Under the pieces are notes generated by a model. It searched no databases. It was not told the DNA's origin and saw nothing but the letters and a program-made list of their open reading frames with translations. Shown one piece after another: positions 27,492 to 37,312 of a stretch of DNA of 56,425 nucleotides; within the stretch, counting starts at the first letter, position 1; the number at the start of each line of letters is the position of its first letter. The stretch is from Gammaproteobacteria bacterium (GTDB lineage: Bacteria; Pseudomonadota; Gammaproteobacteria; Enterobacterales; Alteromonadaceae): contig JAHJZX010000061.1 of NCBI GenBank assembly GCA_018826295.1, positions 1-56,425 on the forward strand. The letters run 5' to 3'. A program made the position numbers and the translations under genes.

Positions 27492-28184
27492 ATGAGCCAA
27501 CTGCCCCGTACGATAGATTTTGCTTCTGTATTGGCCTCTACCGTACACGATATGAAAAACTCACTGTGTATGTTGATCCAGTCTGCAGAATTAATCCAGC
27601 AGGAAAGCCGTCAGTTATCTGAACCAGCCAAGGATGAGCTGGCCAGATTAAGTTATGAAGCAAACCGGCTGAACTCAAATTTACTGCAGTTGTTATCGCT
27701 ATACAGACTGGAGCGTAATCAGCTACCGGTGCAAATTGACGAATACTATCTGTCTGACGTGGTTGAAGAAGTGCTGTTAAAAAATGAGTACTTTAGCCAG
27801 CAGCGCAAAGTCAGCGTTAATGTGCAGCAACCATCTGAATTATACTGGTTTTTTGATTATGACCTGATTATCAATTTACTCAATGATGCGGTTGCCAATG
27901 CACTGCGCTATTGCCGGCAGCAGATCCTGCTGCAGGTGTTCAGCGATAACCACACTTTAGTTATAGAGGTACACGATGACGGTGACGGCTTTCCTGAGTT
28001 TATGCTACAACACGACGCCATAGACATGAACAGCCCTGATTTAGCCAACAACCACACCGGACTTGGAATATTTTTTGCTAAACTAATAGCCAGCGCTCAC
28101 AGTAATAAAGGCCAGTCAGGCCGGGTTACACTAAGTAACGGTGGGCACTTTGGCGGTGGCGTATTTCGGCTTACTCTGCCTTAA
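27492..28184 (+). CDS. Orphan histidine-kinase-like protein without sensor domain
   Basis: 230 residues, no membrane segment and no sensory domain. The H-box V-H-D-M-K-N-S-L has its histidine at residue 19. The ATPase part shows an N-box (N-D-A-V-A-N-A-L-R-Y, 131-140), G1 (D-D-G-D-G-F-P, 162-168) and G2 (T-G-L-G-I-F-F, 189-195). All elements needed for autophosphorylation appear present. CAGGAG precedes the ATG. No response regulator is beside it; the next gene, 75 bases on, encodes a membrane coiled-coil protein. It may receive its signal through another protein or phosphorylate a remote regulator. Confidence 0.82.
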   Translation: MSQLPRTIDFASVLASTVHDMKNSLCMLIQSAELIQQESRQLSEPAKDELARLSYEANRLNSNLLQLLSLYRLERNQLPVQIDEYYLSDVVEEVLLKNEYFSQQRKVSVNVQQPSELYWFFDYDLIINLLNDAVANALRYCRQQILLQVFSDNHTLVIEVHDDGDGFPEFMLQHDAIDMNSPDLANNHTGLGIFFAKLIASAHSNKGQSGRVTLSNGGHFGGGVFRLTLP

Positions 28185-28259
28185 TAGCGACAGATTACTG
28201 TTATTTCAGTAATTTTGTGATTAATATGCGAACTGAGGTCTAACCCGGATGAGGTTTAA

Positions 28260-29024
28260 ATGCTGTTAACCTTGATCATAACACTGGTCATTGCACTGGT
28301 TGTAATCGCCGTGATTGTGAATGCCATTCAACAACATAAAGAGCGCTTAGCTACGTTAAAGCGGGCTGAGTTTAGTAAGCTACGCACTATTTTAGAAGAA
28401 ACTGAAGAGCTGATGGTCAATTCAGCTAATGTGCCGATGTCTGCCGCCATCAGCAAAATGCTGTTAAAACGTATTGCTTTTAGTTTGCGCGCCATGGTGG
28501 AACTGGAACCTGGCGCCAAAGACATAAAACAGCGCTTGCAGGAAACTGAAAAACGATTAAATGATACCGGCGAAGCAGCTGCTTTTCCTTCAGAAACGGT
28601 TACCCTTCCCGACAACGACCAGCAGTTGATTGGTATGATAAAAGGCATTAAGAAACTCAGAACGGTGCTTAGGGCTGAACATGCCCGAGGTAATGTCGAT
28701 ACACAAGTTGTGATCCAGGAAGATAAAAGACTGGAAGTGTTGCAGCTGCGCATCAATGTTGAAAGCCAGATTAAACGTGGTAACCAGGCCCGCAGTAATA
28801 ATATGCTAGGGTCAGCCCGGCAGTATTTTGAAAAAGCGCTGACCTCGCTTAGCAGCTCGCCACATCAGGATGACTACGTTACAACACGAAAATCAGAAGT
28901 GATCCAGGCACTGGAAGATATTGTCGTTCAGCTAAAAGAAGGCAATCTGCGCGACCGTGAGAAGAAAGAAGAAAAAGAAAACAAAGATTTAGACGAGTTA
29001 TTTGCGCCTAAACGCAAATGGTAG
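28260..29024 (+). CDS. Membrane-anchored coiled-coil protein, function unknown
   Basis: 254 residues. A single hydrophobic helix (1-22) is followed by a cytoplasmic region that is almost wholly helical and charged, with coiled-coil propensity around residues 25-105 and 145-235. Y-F-E-K-A-L-T-S-L-S within the second part resembles a TPR-like helix (A-R-Q-Y-F-E-K-A). The tail is Lys/Glu-rich (R-E-K-K-E-E-K-E). I do not recognise a named family. It follows the orphan kinase on the same strand and ends at a strong bidirectional terminator shared with topA, so the two genes probably form one transcript. Confidence 0.72.
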   Translation: MLLTLIITLVIALVVIAVIVNAIQQHKERLATLKRAEFSKLRTILEETEELMVNSANVPMSAAISKMLLKRIAFSLRAMVELEPGAKDIKQRLQETEKRLNDTGEAAAFPSETVTLPDNDQQLIGMIKGIKKLRTVLRAEHARGNVDTQVVIQEDKRLEVLQLRINVESQIKRGNQARSNNMLGSARQYFEKALTSLSSSPHQDDYVTTRKSEVIQALEDIVVQLKEGNLRDREKKEEKENKDLDELFAPKRKW

Positions 29025-29035
29025 TGTGAATACTC

Positions 29036-29071
29036 AAAAAAAACGGGCCCTGGATTGGGCCCGTTTTTTTA
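29036..29071. terminator. Bidirectional terminator before topA 3' end
   Basis: A-tract, ACGGGCCC, six-base loop, GGGCCCGT, T-tract between convergent genes. One of the strongest hairpins in the window. Confidence 0.9.
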
Positions 29072-29079
29072 TGTCTGGA

Positions 29080-31662
29080 TTAGTCCTTTTGACTGGCCCA
29101 TTTGCCCTTGTCGTACCAAAGCGACCAACCGGTAGCTTTGCCATCACGCTCGGACATTACATATTGCTGCTTGGTTTTTCTGCTCCAGCGTACTATTGCC
29201 GGGTTACCGTCCGGATCTTGTGCCGGTGCGTCAGCCAGGTAATAAAACTTTGGCGACAACTGCGCCCGGTACTTCGCTAATTCAGCCACCAGCGGTGCCC
29301 GGGTTTCGCGCGACTTGGGAAAGGTAGACGCAGCCATAAACAAGCCGGCGGCACCGTCACGCAATACAAAATAAGCATCTGATTTTTCGCACTTTAAATC
29401 CGGCAAATGCACCGGATCTTCTTTTGGCGGTGCCGCTTCACCACTACGCAACAGCTTACGGGTATTTTTACATTCAGTATTGGTACAACCAAAGTATTTA
29501 CCAAAACGGCCGGATTTCAGCTGCATATCACTGCCGCATTTATCGCACTCGATTAATGGGCCTTCATAGCCTTTAATTTTAAAACTGCCCTGCTCTATCT
29601 GATAGCCATCACAGGCCGGGTTATTACCACAAACATGCAATTTGCGCTGCTCATCAATCAGATAACTGTCCATGGCAGTACCGCACTTAGCACAACGCTT
29701 TTTCTGCCGCAGTGCTTCAGTTTCCAACTCGTCATCACTGACGTTAACAGCTTCATCACCAGATACCAGGTTCATAGTGGTGGTGCAGCGTTCTTTCGGC
29801 GGCAGATTATAGCCGGAGCAGCCAAGAAATACGCCGGTTGACGCTGTGCGAATACCCATAGGCCGGCCGCAGGTAGGACAGCTGATATCGGTTAGCACAA
29901 ATTGGTTTACCCGCATGCCGCCAAGTTCAGGCGCCAGCTCTGCCGTTTTTAACTTGCCGGAGAAATCGCCATAAAAATTATCCAGCGCAGTGCGCCACTT
30001 CGCACTACCGTTGGCGATATCGTCCAGTTTTAACTCCATATTGGCGGTGAAATCGTAATTCATCAGATCATTGAAATTTTCAACTAAGCGATCAGTGACA
30101 ATCTCACCCATTTTCTCGGCATAAAAACGCTTATTCTCAACCCGCACGTAACCGCGGTCCTGAATAGTCGAAATAATAGCAGCATAGGTAGAAGGCCGGC
30201 CAATACCGCGTTTCTCCAGCTCTTTTACCAGGCTGGCTTCACTAAAACGGGCCGGTGGCTTGGTAAAGTGCTGAGCGCTGTGTAGTTGTTCCAGCTGCAA
30301 CATATCGCCCGGTTTTACATTCGGCAGTACGTTATCTTCGTCATCTTTGCGTTTTACCGCTGGCTGCACTTTAGTCCAGCCATCAAAGCGTAAAATGCGC
30401 CCCTTGGCCTTTAACTCAAAATCAGCTGCCTGCACAGTAATATTGGTTACGTCATACAGTGCGGGTGGCATCTGGCAGGCGACAAACTGACGCCAGATCA
30501 ATTCGTACAACTTACGGGCGTCGGCTTCCATATCTGCCAGGCTGCTGGCCAATACGGTGACTTCAGATGGCCGGATAGCTTCATGCGCTTCCTGCGCATT
30601 GGCTTTGCTACCAAAGCTTACCGCTTGCTCTGGCAGATAGTCTTTACCAAACTGTTTAACGATATAGTCACGACAAGCAGCAACAGCATCGGCACTCAGG
30701 TTGGTCGAGTCAGTACGCATATAAGTAATATGGCCCGCTTCATATAACCGCTGGGCCAACATCATGGTTTTCTTAACGCCATAGCCAAGCCGCGTGCTGG
30801 CAGCCTGTTGCAAGGTAGAGGTAATAAACGGTGCCTGCGCCTTACTACTGCTGGGCTTGTCTTCACGTTCGATAACTTTGTAGCTTGCTTGTTGTAACTG
30901 GGCTTCAGCAACATCGGCCTGGGCTTTATTTACCGGTCTGAAGGCCTTGCCTTGCTGGCGGACAACTTCAAGTTGCAGTGCCTGTGCCGCTGAGGTTTGG
31001 GTATCGGCATCTATGGTCCAGTACTCTTCCGGTACAAAAGCTTTAATTTCGCGCTCACGCTCTACCACCAGCCGTACCGCGACAGACTGCACCCGCCCGG
31101 CAGATAAACCGCGGGCAACTTTTTTCCACAATAACGGCGAAACCATAAAGCCAACTACGCGATCGAGAAAACGCCGTGCTTGCTGCGCATCAACCCGGTC
31201 CTGATTTACTTCACCAGGTTGCTGAAACGCCGCCTGAATAGCATTTTTGGTGATTTCGTTAAACACTACCCGTTTAAACTTTTGCTGTTCGCCACCGATA
31301 ATTTGTTGCAGGTGCCAGGCTATGGCCTCCCCTTCACGGTCTAAGTCCGTTGCCAGATAAACAGTATCAGCTTTGTCGGCCAGGGTTTTCAGCTCTTTGA
31401 CGACTTTTTCTTTACCGGGCAAAATTTCATAGCGGGCCTTCCAACCATTGGCCGGATCAATACCCATGCGGTCAACCAGCGCCTGATATTCCTTTTCTTC
31501 TTTGCTCAGCGTTGATTTGGCGCTGCCTTTTTCTTTGCTGCTGCTGGTGGGCAAATCACGAATATGCCCCACGCTAGATTTAACGACAAAGTCGTTGCCA
31601 AGATATTTGTTGATCGTTTTTGCTTTTGCCGGTGATTCGACGATTACCAGTGATTTTGCCAT
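29080..31662 (-). CDS. topA: DNA topoisomerase I
   Basis: 860 residues, the normal length for gammaproteobacterial TopA. It relaxes negative supercoils by single-strand passage. The Toprim domain has D-L-D-R-E-G-E-A (106-113). The catalytic tyrosine is Y314 in Y-M-R-T-D-S-T. Three C4-type zinc-ribbon units follow at about 590-720 (C-P-T-C, C-A-K-C, C-D-K-C), and a C-terminal DNA-binding extension ends in [10 protein letters not shown]. It is convergent with the coiled-coil gene and divergent from astB. Confidence 0.97.
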   Translation of the reverse strand: MAKSLVIVESPAKAKTINKYLGNDFVVKSSVGHIRDLPTSSSKEKGSAKSTLSKEEKEYQALVDRMGIDPANGWKARYEILPGKEKVVKELKTLADKADTVYLATDLDREGEAIAWHLQQIIGGEQQKFKRVVFNEITKNAIQAAFQQPGEVNQDRVDAQQARRFLDRVVGFMVSPLLWKKVARGLSAGRVQSVAVRLVVEREREIKAFVPEEYWTIDADTQTSAAQALQLEVVRQQGKAFRPVNKAQADVAEAQLQQASYKVIEREDKPSSSKAQAPFITSTLQQAASTRLGYGVKKTMMLAQRLYEAGHITYMRTDSTNLSADAVAACRDYIVKQFGKDYLPEQAVSFGSKANAQEAHEAIRPSEVTVLASSLADMEADARKLYELIWRQFVACQMPPALYDVTNITVQAADFELKAKGRILRFDGWTKVQPAVKRKDDEDNVLPNVKPGDMLQLEQLHSAQHFTKPPARFSEASLVKELEKRGIGRPSTYAAIISTIQDRGYVRVENKRFYAEKMGEIVTDRLVENFNDLMNYDFTANMELKLDDIANGSAKWRTALDNFYGDFSGKLKTAELAPELGGMRVNQFVLTDISCPTCGRPMGIRTASTGVFLGCSGYNLPPKERCTTTMNLVSGDEAVNVSDDELETEALRQKKRCAKCGTAMDSYLIDEQRKLHVCGNNPACDGYQIEQGSFKIKGYEGPLIECDKCGSDMQLKSGRFGKYFGCTNTECKNTRKLLRSGEAAPPKEDPVHLPDLKCEKSDAYFVLRDGAAGLFMAASTFPKSRETRAPLVAELAKYRAQLSPKFYYLADAPAQDPDGNPAIVRWSRKTKQQYVMSERDGKATGWSLWYDKGKWASQKD

Positions 31663-31792
31663 CTTAAATCCTGAGATAACTAAATTTTTAAGCCTGTACC
31701 AAGCGCTGCTTTTTTAACGTATATCCGCAAACCGCAGTTGTGACAAGTGAATAACTTCATTATTATGCCAATCAGCTCATTTTAAGAGCTAG

Positions 31793-31811
31793 CTGGTGAA
31801 ACCTTCACCAG
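31793..31811. promoter_or_regulatory. Perfect inverted repeat upstream of astB
   Basis: CTGGTGAA, ACC, TTCACCAG: eight-base arms and a three-base centre, 76 bases before the astB start. No T-tract follows, so an operator or leader hairpin fits better than a terminator. It does not match the ARG box spacing. Confidence 0.4.
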
Positions 31812-31887
31812 ATCAAATGAAGCATCCTCAGTGGCCGTAAAAACAATAAAAACAGTGCCCAATCCAAATAAAGGATATAAAGCAAAA

Positions 31888-33231
31888 ATGAAATTCTTTG
31901 AAGCAAACTTTGATGGTCTGGTAGGACCAACCCATAACTATGCCGGTTTATCTGTCGGCAATGTTGCCTCGCTTTCTAACGCTAAAAACAGCTCCAGCCC
32001 GCGTCAGGCTGCCAAGCAAGGCCTGAGTAAAATGAAAGCCTTGCACGATCTTGGCCTGGTGCAGGGGGTACTAGCCCCACAAGAGCGCCCGGATGTATAC
32101 ACGCTGCGCCGTTTAGGCTTTACCGGTTCGGATGCTCAGGTTATTGCTAATGCAGCCAAGCAGGCACCAGCGGTATTTCGCGCAGTCTGCTCTGCCTCCA
32201 GCATGTGGACAGCAAACGCCGCCACTATTTCTCCCAGTGCCGATACGGCCGATGGCAAAATACATTTTACGCCGGCCAACCTGACCAACAAATTTCACCG
32301 CTCGCTGGAGCCCGTAACCACCGGCAAAATTTTACGGGCAATGTTTAATAACCCGGAATATTTCGCGCATCATACACATTTACCTGATAATGATCACTTC
32401 GGCGATGAAGGCGCCGCGAATCATACCAGACTTTGCAGTGCTTATGGTAAACGTGGTGTTGAACTCTTTGTATTTGGCCGCTATGCCTTTGACAATAATA
32501 AGCCGGTCCCCAAACGCTACCCTGCCCGCCATACCTTAGAAGCCTGTGAAGCGGTAGCTCGCCTGCACGGTTTAGACGACAACCATGTTGTGTATATGCA
32601 GCAAAACCCTGACGTGATCGATCAGGGCGTATTTCACAACGATGTTATCGCAGTGGGCAATCAGAATGTGCTGTTTTATCACCAACAAGCCTTTGTCGAC
32701 AGCACTGCAAAATTGGCGGAATTACAACGTAAATTTGGTCATGAAACCCAGCTGCACCTGATTGAAGTAAAGGACACTGAGGTCAGTGTTGCCGAAGCTA
32801 TAAAGACCTACTTGTTTAATACCCAGCTTATAGCGCTACCAGATGGCAATATGGCCATTATTGCGCCAACAGAATGTCAGGACAGCCCGGCTGTATCGGC
32901 CTATCTGGCGGCCCTTACAGAGCGCAATACGCCAATTAAGCAAATTCATTACTATGATGTGAAACAGAGCATGCGCAACGGTGGTGGTCCGGCCTGTTTA
33001 CGCCTGCGCGTTGCCATGAGCGAGCAGGAGCGGCAGGCGGTAAACCCTAACGTGCTAATGAGCGATACGCTGTTTGCCACGTTAAATAGCTGGGTAGATA
33101 AACATTACCGCGATGAAATCAGTGAAGCAGATTTGGCCGACCCACAATTATTGCAAGAGTCACGCAGCGCGCTGGATGAGTTAACGCAAATTCTGCAACT
33201 AGGTTCGGTGTATCCGTTCCAGCAAGGTTAA
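31888..33231 (+). CDS. astB: N-succinylarginine dihydrolase
   Basis: 447 residues from the ATG at 31888, where AAGGA precedes and the family opening [20 protein letters not shown] begins; a frame running back to 31831 is an extension. AstB hydrolyses N2-succinylarginine to succinylornithine, ammonia and CO2 in the arginine succinyltransferase pathway. The catalytic Cys lies in [11 protein letters not shown] near the C-terminus, with the upstream H-x-D-V segment (V-F-H-N-D-V) present. No other ast gene is nearby; in E. coli they form astCADBE. Confidence 0.95.
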   Translation: MKFFEANFDGLVGPTHNYAGLSVGNVASLSNAKNSSSPRQAAKQGLSKMKALHDLGLVQGVLAPQERPDVYTLRRLGFTGSDAQVIANAAKQAPAVFRAVCSASSMWTANAATISPSADTADGKIHFTPANLTNKFHRSLEPVTTGKILRAMFNNPEYFAHHTHLPDNDHFGDEGAANHTRLCSAYGKRGVELFVFGRYAFDNNKPVPKRYPARHTLEACEAVARLHGLDDNHVVYMQQNPDVIDQGVFHNDVIAVGNQNVLFYHQQAFVDSTAKLAELQRKFGHETQLHLIEVKDTEVSVAEAIKTYLFNTQLIALPDGNMAIIAPTECQDSPAVSAYLAALTERNTPIKQIHYYDVKQSMRNGGGPACLRLRVAMSEQERQAVNPNVLMSDTLFATLNSWVDKHYRDEISEADLADPQLLQESRSALDELTQILQLGSVYPFQQG

Positions 33232-33297
33232 AAAACTGATTAAAACAAAGGGAGCATAAAGCTCCCTATAAACTATCACACACTTTCTCAGTTTTTT
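33230..33297 (+). terminator. Compound terminator after astB
   Basis: AAAAAACTGA at the stop codon pairs exactly with TCAGTTTTTT at 33288-33297, enclosing a seven-base-pair hairpin (AGGGAGC/GCTCCCT, 33249-33267). The outer A/T stem ends in six T, so RNA ending here would resemble an intrinsic terminator. Confidence 0.5.
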
Positions 33298-33537
33298 GCA
33301 AGACTAAACATAATTCGTTCTTTTACTATGTTTTGCCCAATCAACAATATAGTGTGAAAGGCTCTTGCTTCCCCCCAAAGCACTCAATTCGAACCCAACT
33401 CTGATTTAGCAAACTTGAAAAGCATTTTAAGTTTACCGCCGAATATATCTATCTAACTAATAGCAATATCCAGCTATAAAAAACCCCGTGCTTTACCCCG
33501 GGGTTTTCATCAATCTAGACAAAAATTTAACACTCAA
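33232..33537. other. Intergenic region between astB and the Big-1 lipoprotein gene
   Basis: 306 bases between convergent genes. It holds the compound hairpin after astB and the terminator of the lipoprotein gene. In the AT-rich middle (about 33300-33475) I see no gene, RNA or clear regulatory site. Confidence 0.6.
33478..33507 (-). terminator. Terminator after the Big-1 lipoprotein gene
   Basis: AAACCCCG and CGGGGTTT form an eight-base-pair stem; on the minus strand it ends in a run of six T, 30 bases beyond the stop. Confidence 0.8.
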
Positions 33538-35787
33538 TCAGTTAAAATATTTTGGTAGTGAGAAACAGTCATTAAGAGCACCAAATGGATTCCGAGGTGG
33601 CGGTGAAGCCTCGTTAGTGGTGTCCGCTGATGAGACCCCTAGAGTATACTCTCTATAAGCAACATTTTCTGTGCCCGCAGCGAAGCCTGATATCTGTAAT
33701 CGTATATCTAGCCAGGCACCATGATCCTGCGGATACAGTACTTCGAAAGTGGCAATACCATTTTCATCTGCAGTAACAGTTTGAGGGACAACAGCAGCGT
33801 TACCGGGAGTTAACATACCATCCTTGTTTCTATCTTCACCCGTACCTATTTCACCATTTACAAGTTCCAATATACCGTTAAGATTAACATCCTCATTTAG
33901 ACAAGTGTGAATTCTAAAATCTGCCCAAACTTTAAACGACTCTGGTGGGGCAGGATCTTTAACCCAGTACCCTATACCATAAGACACTGGAACAGCAGCA
34001 ACATTTAACTGTTGGTTAGCAACTGGATTTCCTGAACTATCTGTGACGATAATTGAAAATTCTTTAGCGTACATACTTACATTAGGTTTCGTAATAGCGT
34101 TACCTGTACCAAAGCGGAAAAATAAGGTTCGCTCACCAACGGCAATATCAGTAAAACCAGAAATGGAGTTATCTGACTGCAGTGCAGCGATAATTTGCAG
34201 ATTCTTACCGTCCACTCCACCGCCTGTGGTTGTATCAGCTGTGAATACAGTAGAGGCAACCCCTTGCGAATTTGTGACCGCAATACCAGTGCTAATAACA
34301 CCACCTGCTGAGTTATCCAGAGAAAACACCACTGTCTGATTTTTTACCGGATTATTCTTGGCATCACGAACAATGGCACGCACTGCACTGGTTTCTCCCG
34401 GGCCAACCTGCGCTGGAAACGTTTGCACTTCAATTTTACTAGGTGATACGGCTACAAATTCAATCACCTTCTTGGCACTAACTGCATTAGCACCAACTCC
34501 CCCGGTGGCAGCTACGGTTGATAAACCAGCAAATTGAGAACGCACCACTGTGAACGCTTTACCGTCAGCATCGGTAGTACCTTGTGCCGTCACACCGCCA
34601 CTTAAACCCGCCGCAGTATCAGCAATTTCACCACGGGTAGTATTAAAAGTAACAACTTCGCCAATATTCGGCGTATTGTTTACCAGCCACTCAACACCCA
34701 GTTGCTGCGGGGTATTAAGATTAACCTCCAGTACCTGATCACCTTCCGTTGCTGCCTGCATAAAAGCAAACGCATCAGCGCTGATAGACACATTGGCTGT
34801 GCCACTTACTCCCAGCGCGGTTACCGTAATAACATCAGCACCACTGTTAACTGCTGTATAGGTAAATGAAGCTTTACCGGCAGAGCCGACGGTTTGCGGC
34901 GTCGTATCGCTGATGGTATTGCCCAGCGCCGAGCTAACTTCAACCTCAACCCCCTGAATACCTGTATCATTGGAGTCAATTAAAAAAACATCTATCGTTG
35001 CGGTATCACCCAGCACGACAGAGGTCGGTGCCGCTAACTCTAATGTTGTACCAACCACTGACACAGTTAACATTGAGCTTTGCTGCTGCACCCTGGCAGT
35101 AACAGTAATATCGCGAACGTTTTTATTAGTCTGCGTGCTAAGCGATGCTTTGGCTACGCCATTGTTGCCGGTTTCGGCATCAATCTGCACCAACTCGCCT
35201 GAATCGCTGGAAAAGACAACCGGAATACCAGCCAAAACCACGTTATTGCTATCACGTACTAAGGCACTTAACTCAACTTTGGCACCTGCACCTGAACCCA
35301 ATAACAAAGTGTCAGCGATTAATGATACCGAACCCACAGTAACATCAACCTGGCCGCCACCGTCACCGGCTGAATTAAAGCCCGCCGTGGCACTGACGGT
35401 GCCATAACTGGCTGTCAATTGACCAGCACCGCTTTGTTCGCCAACCAATAAGGTTAAGGTGGCAACACCACTGGCATTGGTCAGTGCTGTCGCTGCGGTG
35501 CTACTAAAACTGGCCAGACTTTCATTACTCAGACTTAACTCAATAACCTGATTGGCTACATTGCCGCTATTAGTAGCCGTAAGTGTTGCAGTAATGGTAA
35601 GCGGTGAGGCCTGAGACAACGCAGTTGCTGCCTGACCAGTGCTGTCAGTAAGTGCCACATTAAGTGAATATACCGGCGTGGTGTTGCCACCGCCACCAGT
35701 ACCGCCGTTGTCAAGTGTCCCGCCGCCGCCACAGGCTGCCAGCGCAGTAACGATAAGCGCAACAATAAGTTGCTGGATGTTTCTCAT
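33538..35787 (-). CDS. Lipoprotein with repeated bacterial Ig-like (Big-1) domains
   Basis: 749 residues. The signal peptide ends in L-A-A-C at residue 19, followed by a Gly-rich flexible stretch (G-G-G-G ... G-G-T-G-G-G-G), so the protein is lipid-anchored. About five or six tandem Ig-like units of roughly 100 residues follow, with the Big-1 pattern of a polar strand, V-x-F-S-x-x-x-G, G-x-A-x-x-x-L-x-T, as in invasin/intimin stalks. The C-terminal part (about 632-662) has two Ca-binding-like loops, D-V-N-L-N-G and D-R-N-K-D-G. It is probably exposed on the surface and may mediate adhesion. It is monocistronic, with its own terminator. Confidence 0.85.
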   Translation of the reverse strand: MRNIQQLIVALIVTALAACGGGGTLDNGGTGGGGNTTPVYSLNVALTDSTGQAATALSQASPLTITATLTATNSGNVANQVIELSLSNESLASFSSTAATALTNASGVATLTLLVGEQSGAGQLTASYGTVSATAGFNSAGDGGGQVDVTVGSVSLIADTLLLGSGAGAKVELSALVRDSNNVVLAGIPVVFSSDSGELVQIDAETGNNGVAKASLSTQTNKNVRDITVTARVQQQSSMLTVSVVGTTLELAAPTSVVLGDTATIDVFLIDSNDTGIQGVEVEVSSALGNTISDTTPQTVGSAGKASFTYTAVNSGADVITVTALGVSGTANVSISADAFAFMQAATEGDQVLEVNLNTPQQLGVEWLVNNTPNIGEVVTFNTTRGEIADTAAGLSGGVTAQGTTDADGKAFTVVRSQFAGLSTVAATGGVGANAVSAKKVIEFVAVSPSKIEVQTFPAQVGPGETSAVRAIVRDAKNNPVKNQTVVFSLDNSAGGVISTGIAVTNSQGVASTVFTADTTTGGGVDGKNLQIIAALQSDNSISGFTDIAVGERTLFFRFGTGNAITKPNVSMYAKEFSIIVTDSSGNPVANQQLNVAAVPVSYGIGYWVKDPAPPESFKVWADFRIHTCLNEDVNLNGILELVNGEIGTGEDRNKDGMLTPGNAAVVPQTVTADENGIATFEVLYPQDHGAWLDIRLQISGFAAGTENVAYREYTLGVSSADTTNEASPPPRNPFGALNDCFSLPKYFN

Positions 35788-35904
35788 GAAAACTCTCCCA
35801 AGCTGATTTTTATATAGTTTTTGTTAATTCTGTATCTTAAACCATTAAACTGGCAAACGTCACAGCTATTTTGAAAAAAAAAACCACCTTATCTGCCTTT
35901 CCAC

Positions 35905-35922
35905 AGCCTAAACTGATAGGCT
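35905..35922. promoter_or_regulatory. Short inverted repeat upstream of the DAACS symporter
   Basis: AGCCTA, AACTGA, TAGGCT: six-base arms, 37 bases before the symporter start, near where a promoter is expected. It could be an operator; no known consensus was matched. Confidence 0.25.
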
Positions 35923-35959
35923 ACGCAATATTCTGAATCCTGTAACGCTTATATTCATT

Positions 35960-37294
35960 ATGACGCAAAATAAAAAGCTGGGTTTAACAGCGCGCATTGT
36001 TATTGGTATGGTAGCCGGTATTTTGGTCGGTTTTTTCTTCAAATGGCTGCTTGCAGGCCAGGAAGAACGCATACTGCATTTTCTTTCTCTGGAAATACCT
36101 CTTAAAGCCTTCTTCGTCAATGGTTTGTTGCACATTGGCGGCGAAATTTTTATTGCCAGCCTAAAAATGCTGGTTGTGCCTTTGGTGTTTGTTTCGCTGG
36201 TTTGTGGTACTTGCTCGTTATCCGATACCAGCAGCCTTGGCCGGCTTGGCGGTAAAACTATTGGTTTGTATCTTATTACCACGGCCATGGCAATCAGCCT
36301 GGCGATATTTGCTGCGCTGTTATTCAGCCCAGGCGAAGGCGTGCAAATGCAGTCTGATGCCAATTTTAGCCTGGCCGAAGCTCCACCGTTGTCGCAGGTG
36401 TTTATTAATATTTTCCCAAGCAACCCTATCGAATCAATGGCGAAGGGTAACATGCTGCAAATTATTGTTTTTGCCGTATTGTTTGGCCTGGCGATGGCGA
36501 TGAGTGGCAAGGCAGGCGAACGTCTGACGCTGGTATTTAATGATCTGAGCGAAGTCATTATGCGTCTGGTTACGCTGTTAATGAACCTGGCGCCCTACGG
36601 TGTTTTCTTTTTGATGGCAAAGCTGTTTACCACACTTGGTTTTGAAACTATTGCCAGCCTGGCAAAATACTTTGCCGTAGTATTAACCGTATTAATTTTG
36701 CACGGCCTACTAAGTTACGGTGTGATCCTTAAACTATTAACGGGCTTAAACCCGTTGATGTTTTTCAGAAAAATGCGCGACGCCGCACTATTTGGTTTTA
36801 GCACTTCAAGCAGCAACGCCACTATGCCGGTAACTATGGAAGCCGTAACCAAAAAACTGGGCGTCAAAAACAGCATCGCCTCGTTTACCGTACCACTTGG
36901 CGCCACGATAAATATGGACGGCACCGCCATTATGCAGGGTGTTGCAACGGTATTTATTGCTCAGGTATTTGGCGTCGATTTAACCTTGGCCGACTACCTG
37001 ATGGTAATACTTACTGCAACACTGGCATCGGTTGGCACCGCAGGCGTACCGGGTGTCGGTCTGATCATGCTGGCAATGGTATTACAGCAAGTTGGCCTGC
37101 CGGTTGAAGGCATTGCCTTAATTATAGGTGTTGACCGCTTGTTGGATATGACACGCACAGCAGTGAACGTTACCGGCGATGCAATGGTTTCCTGTATCGT
37201 CGCCAAGAGCGAAAAAGAATTCGACCCCGATGTATTTAACGACCCGGCTGCAGGCACCAAGGACGAAACCATTGATTTTCAGCACCTGCGCTGA
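35960..37294 (+). CDS. Dicarboxylate/amino acid:cation symporter (DAACS family)
   Basis: 444 residues with about eight membrane helices and two re-entrant hairpins. It belongs to the GltP/GltT/DctA group of Na+- or H+-coupled uptake systems for glutamate, aspartate or C4-dicarboxylates. The first hairpin has the Ser-rich F-G-F-S-T-S-S-S-N-A-T-M-P-V-T; helix 7 has N-M-D-G-T; helix 8 has V-D-R-x-L-D-M-x-R-T-x-x-N-V-x-G-D, the substrate and cation site. The D-M-x-R-T-x-x-N arginine/threonine pattern fits acidic substrates. Exact substrate cannot be set from sequence. Stands alone, convergent with tpm after only 18 bases. Confidence 0.9.
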   Translation: MTQNKKLGLTARIVIGMVAGILVGFFFKWLLAGQEERILHFLSLEIPLKAFFVNGLLHIGGEIFIASLKMLVVPLVFVSLVCGTCSLSDTSSLGRLGGKTIGLYLITTAMAISLAIFAALLFSPGEGVQMQSDANFSLAEAPPLSQVFINIFPSNPIESMAKGNMLQIIVFAVLFGLAMAMSGKAGERLTLVFNDLSEVIMRLVTLLMNLAPYGVFFLMAKLFTTLGFETIASLAKYFAVVLTVLILHGLLSYGVILKLLTGLNPLMFFRKMRDAALFGFSTSSSNATMPVTMEAVTKKLGVKNSIASFTVPLGATINMDGTAIMQGVATVFIAQVFGVDLTLADYLMVILTATLASVGTAGVPGVGLIMLAMVLQQVGLPVEGIALIIGVDRLLDMTRTAVNVTGDAMVSCIVAKSEKEFDPDVFNDPAAGTKDETIDFQHLR

Positions 37295-37312
37295 ATGTAA
37301 CAGCCAGCGGGC

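Noticed and set aside
31748..31762. TGAATAACTTCA upstream of astB as an ARG box
   Set aside because: The half-sites are four bases apart rather than six and the rest of the consensus does not fit.
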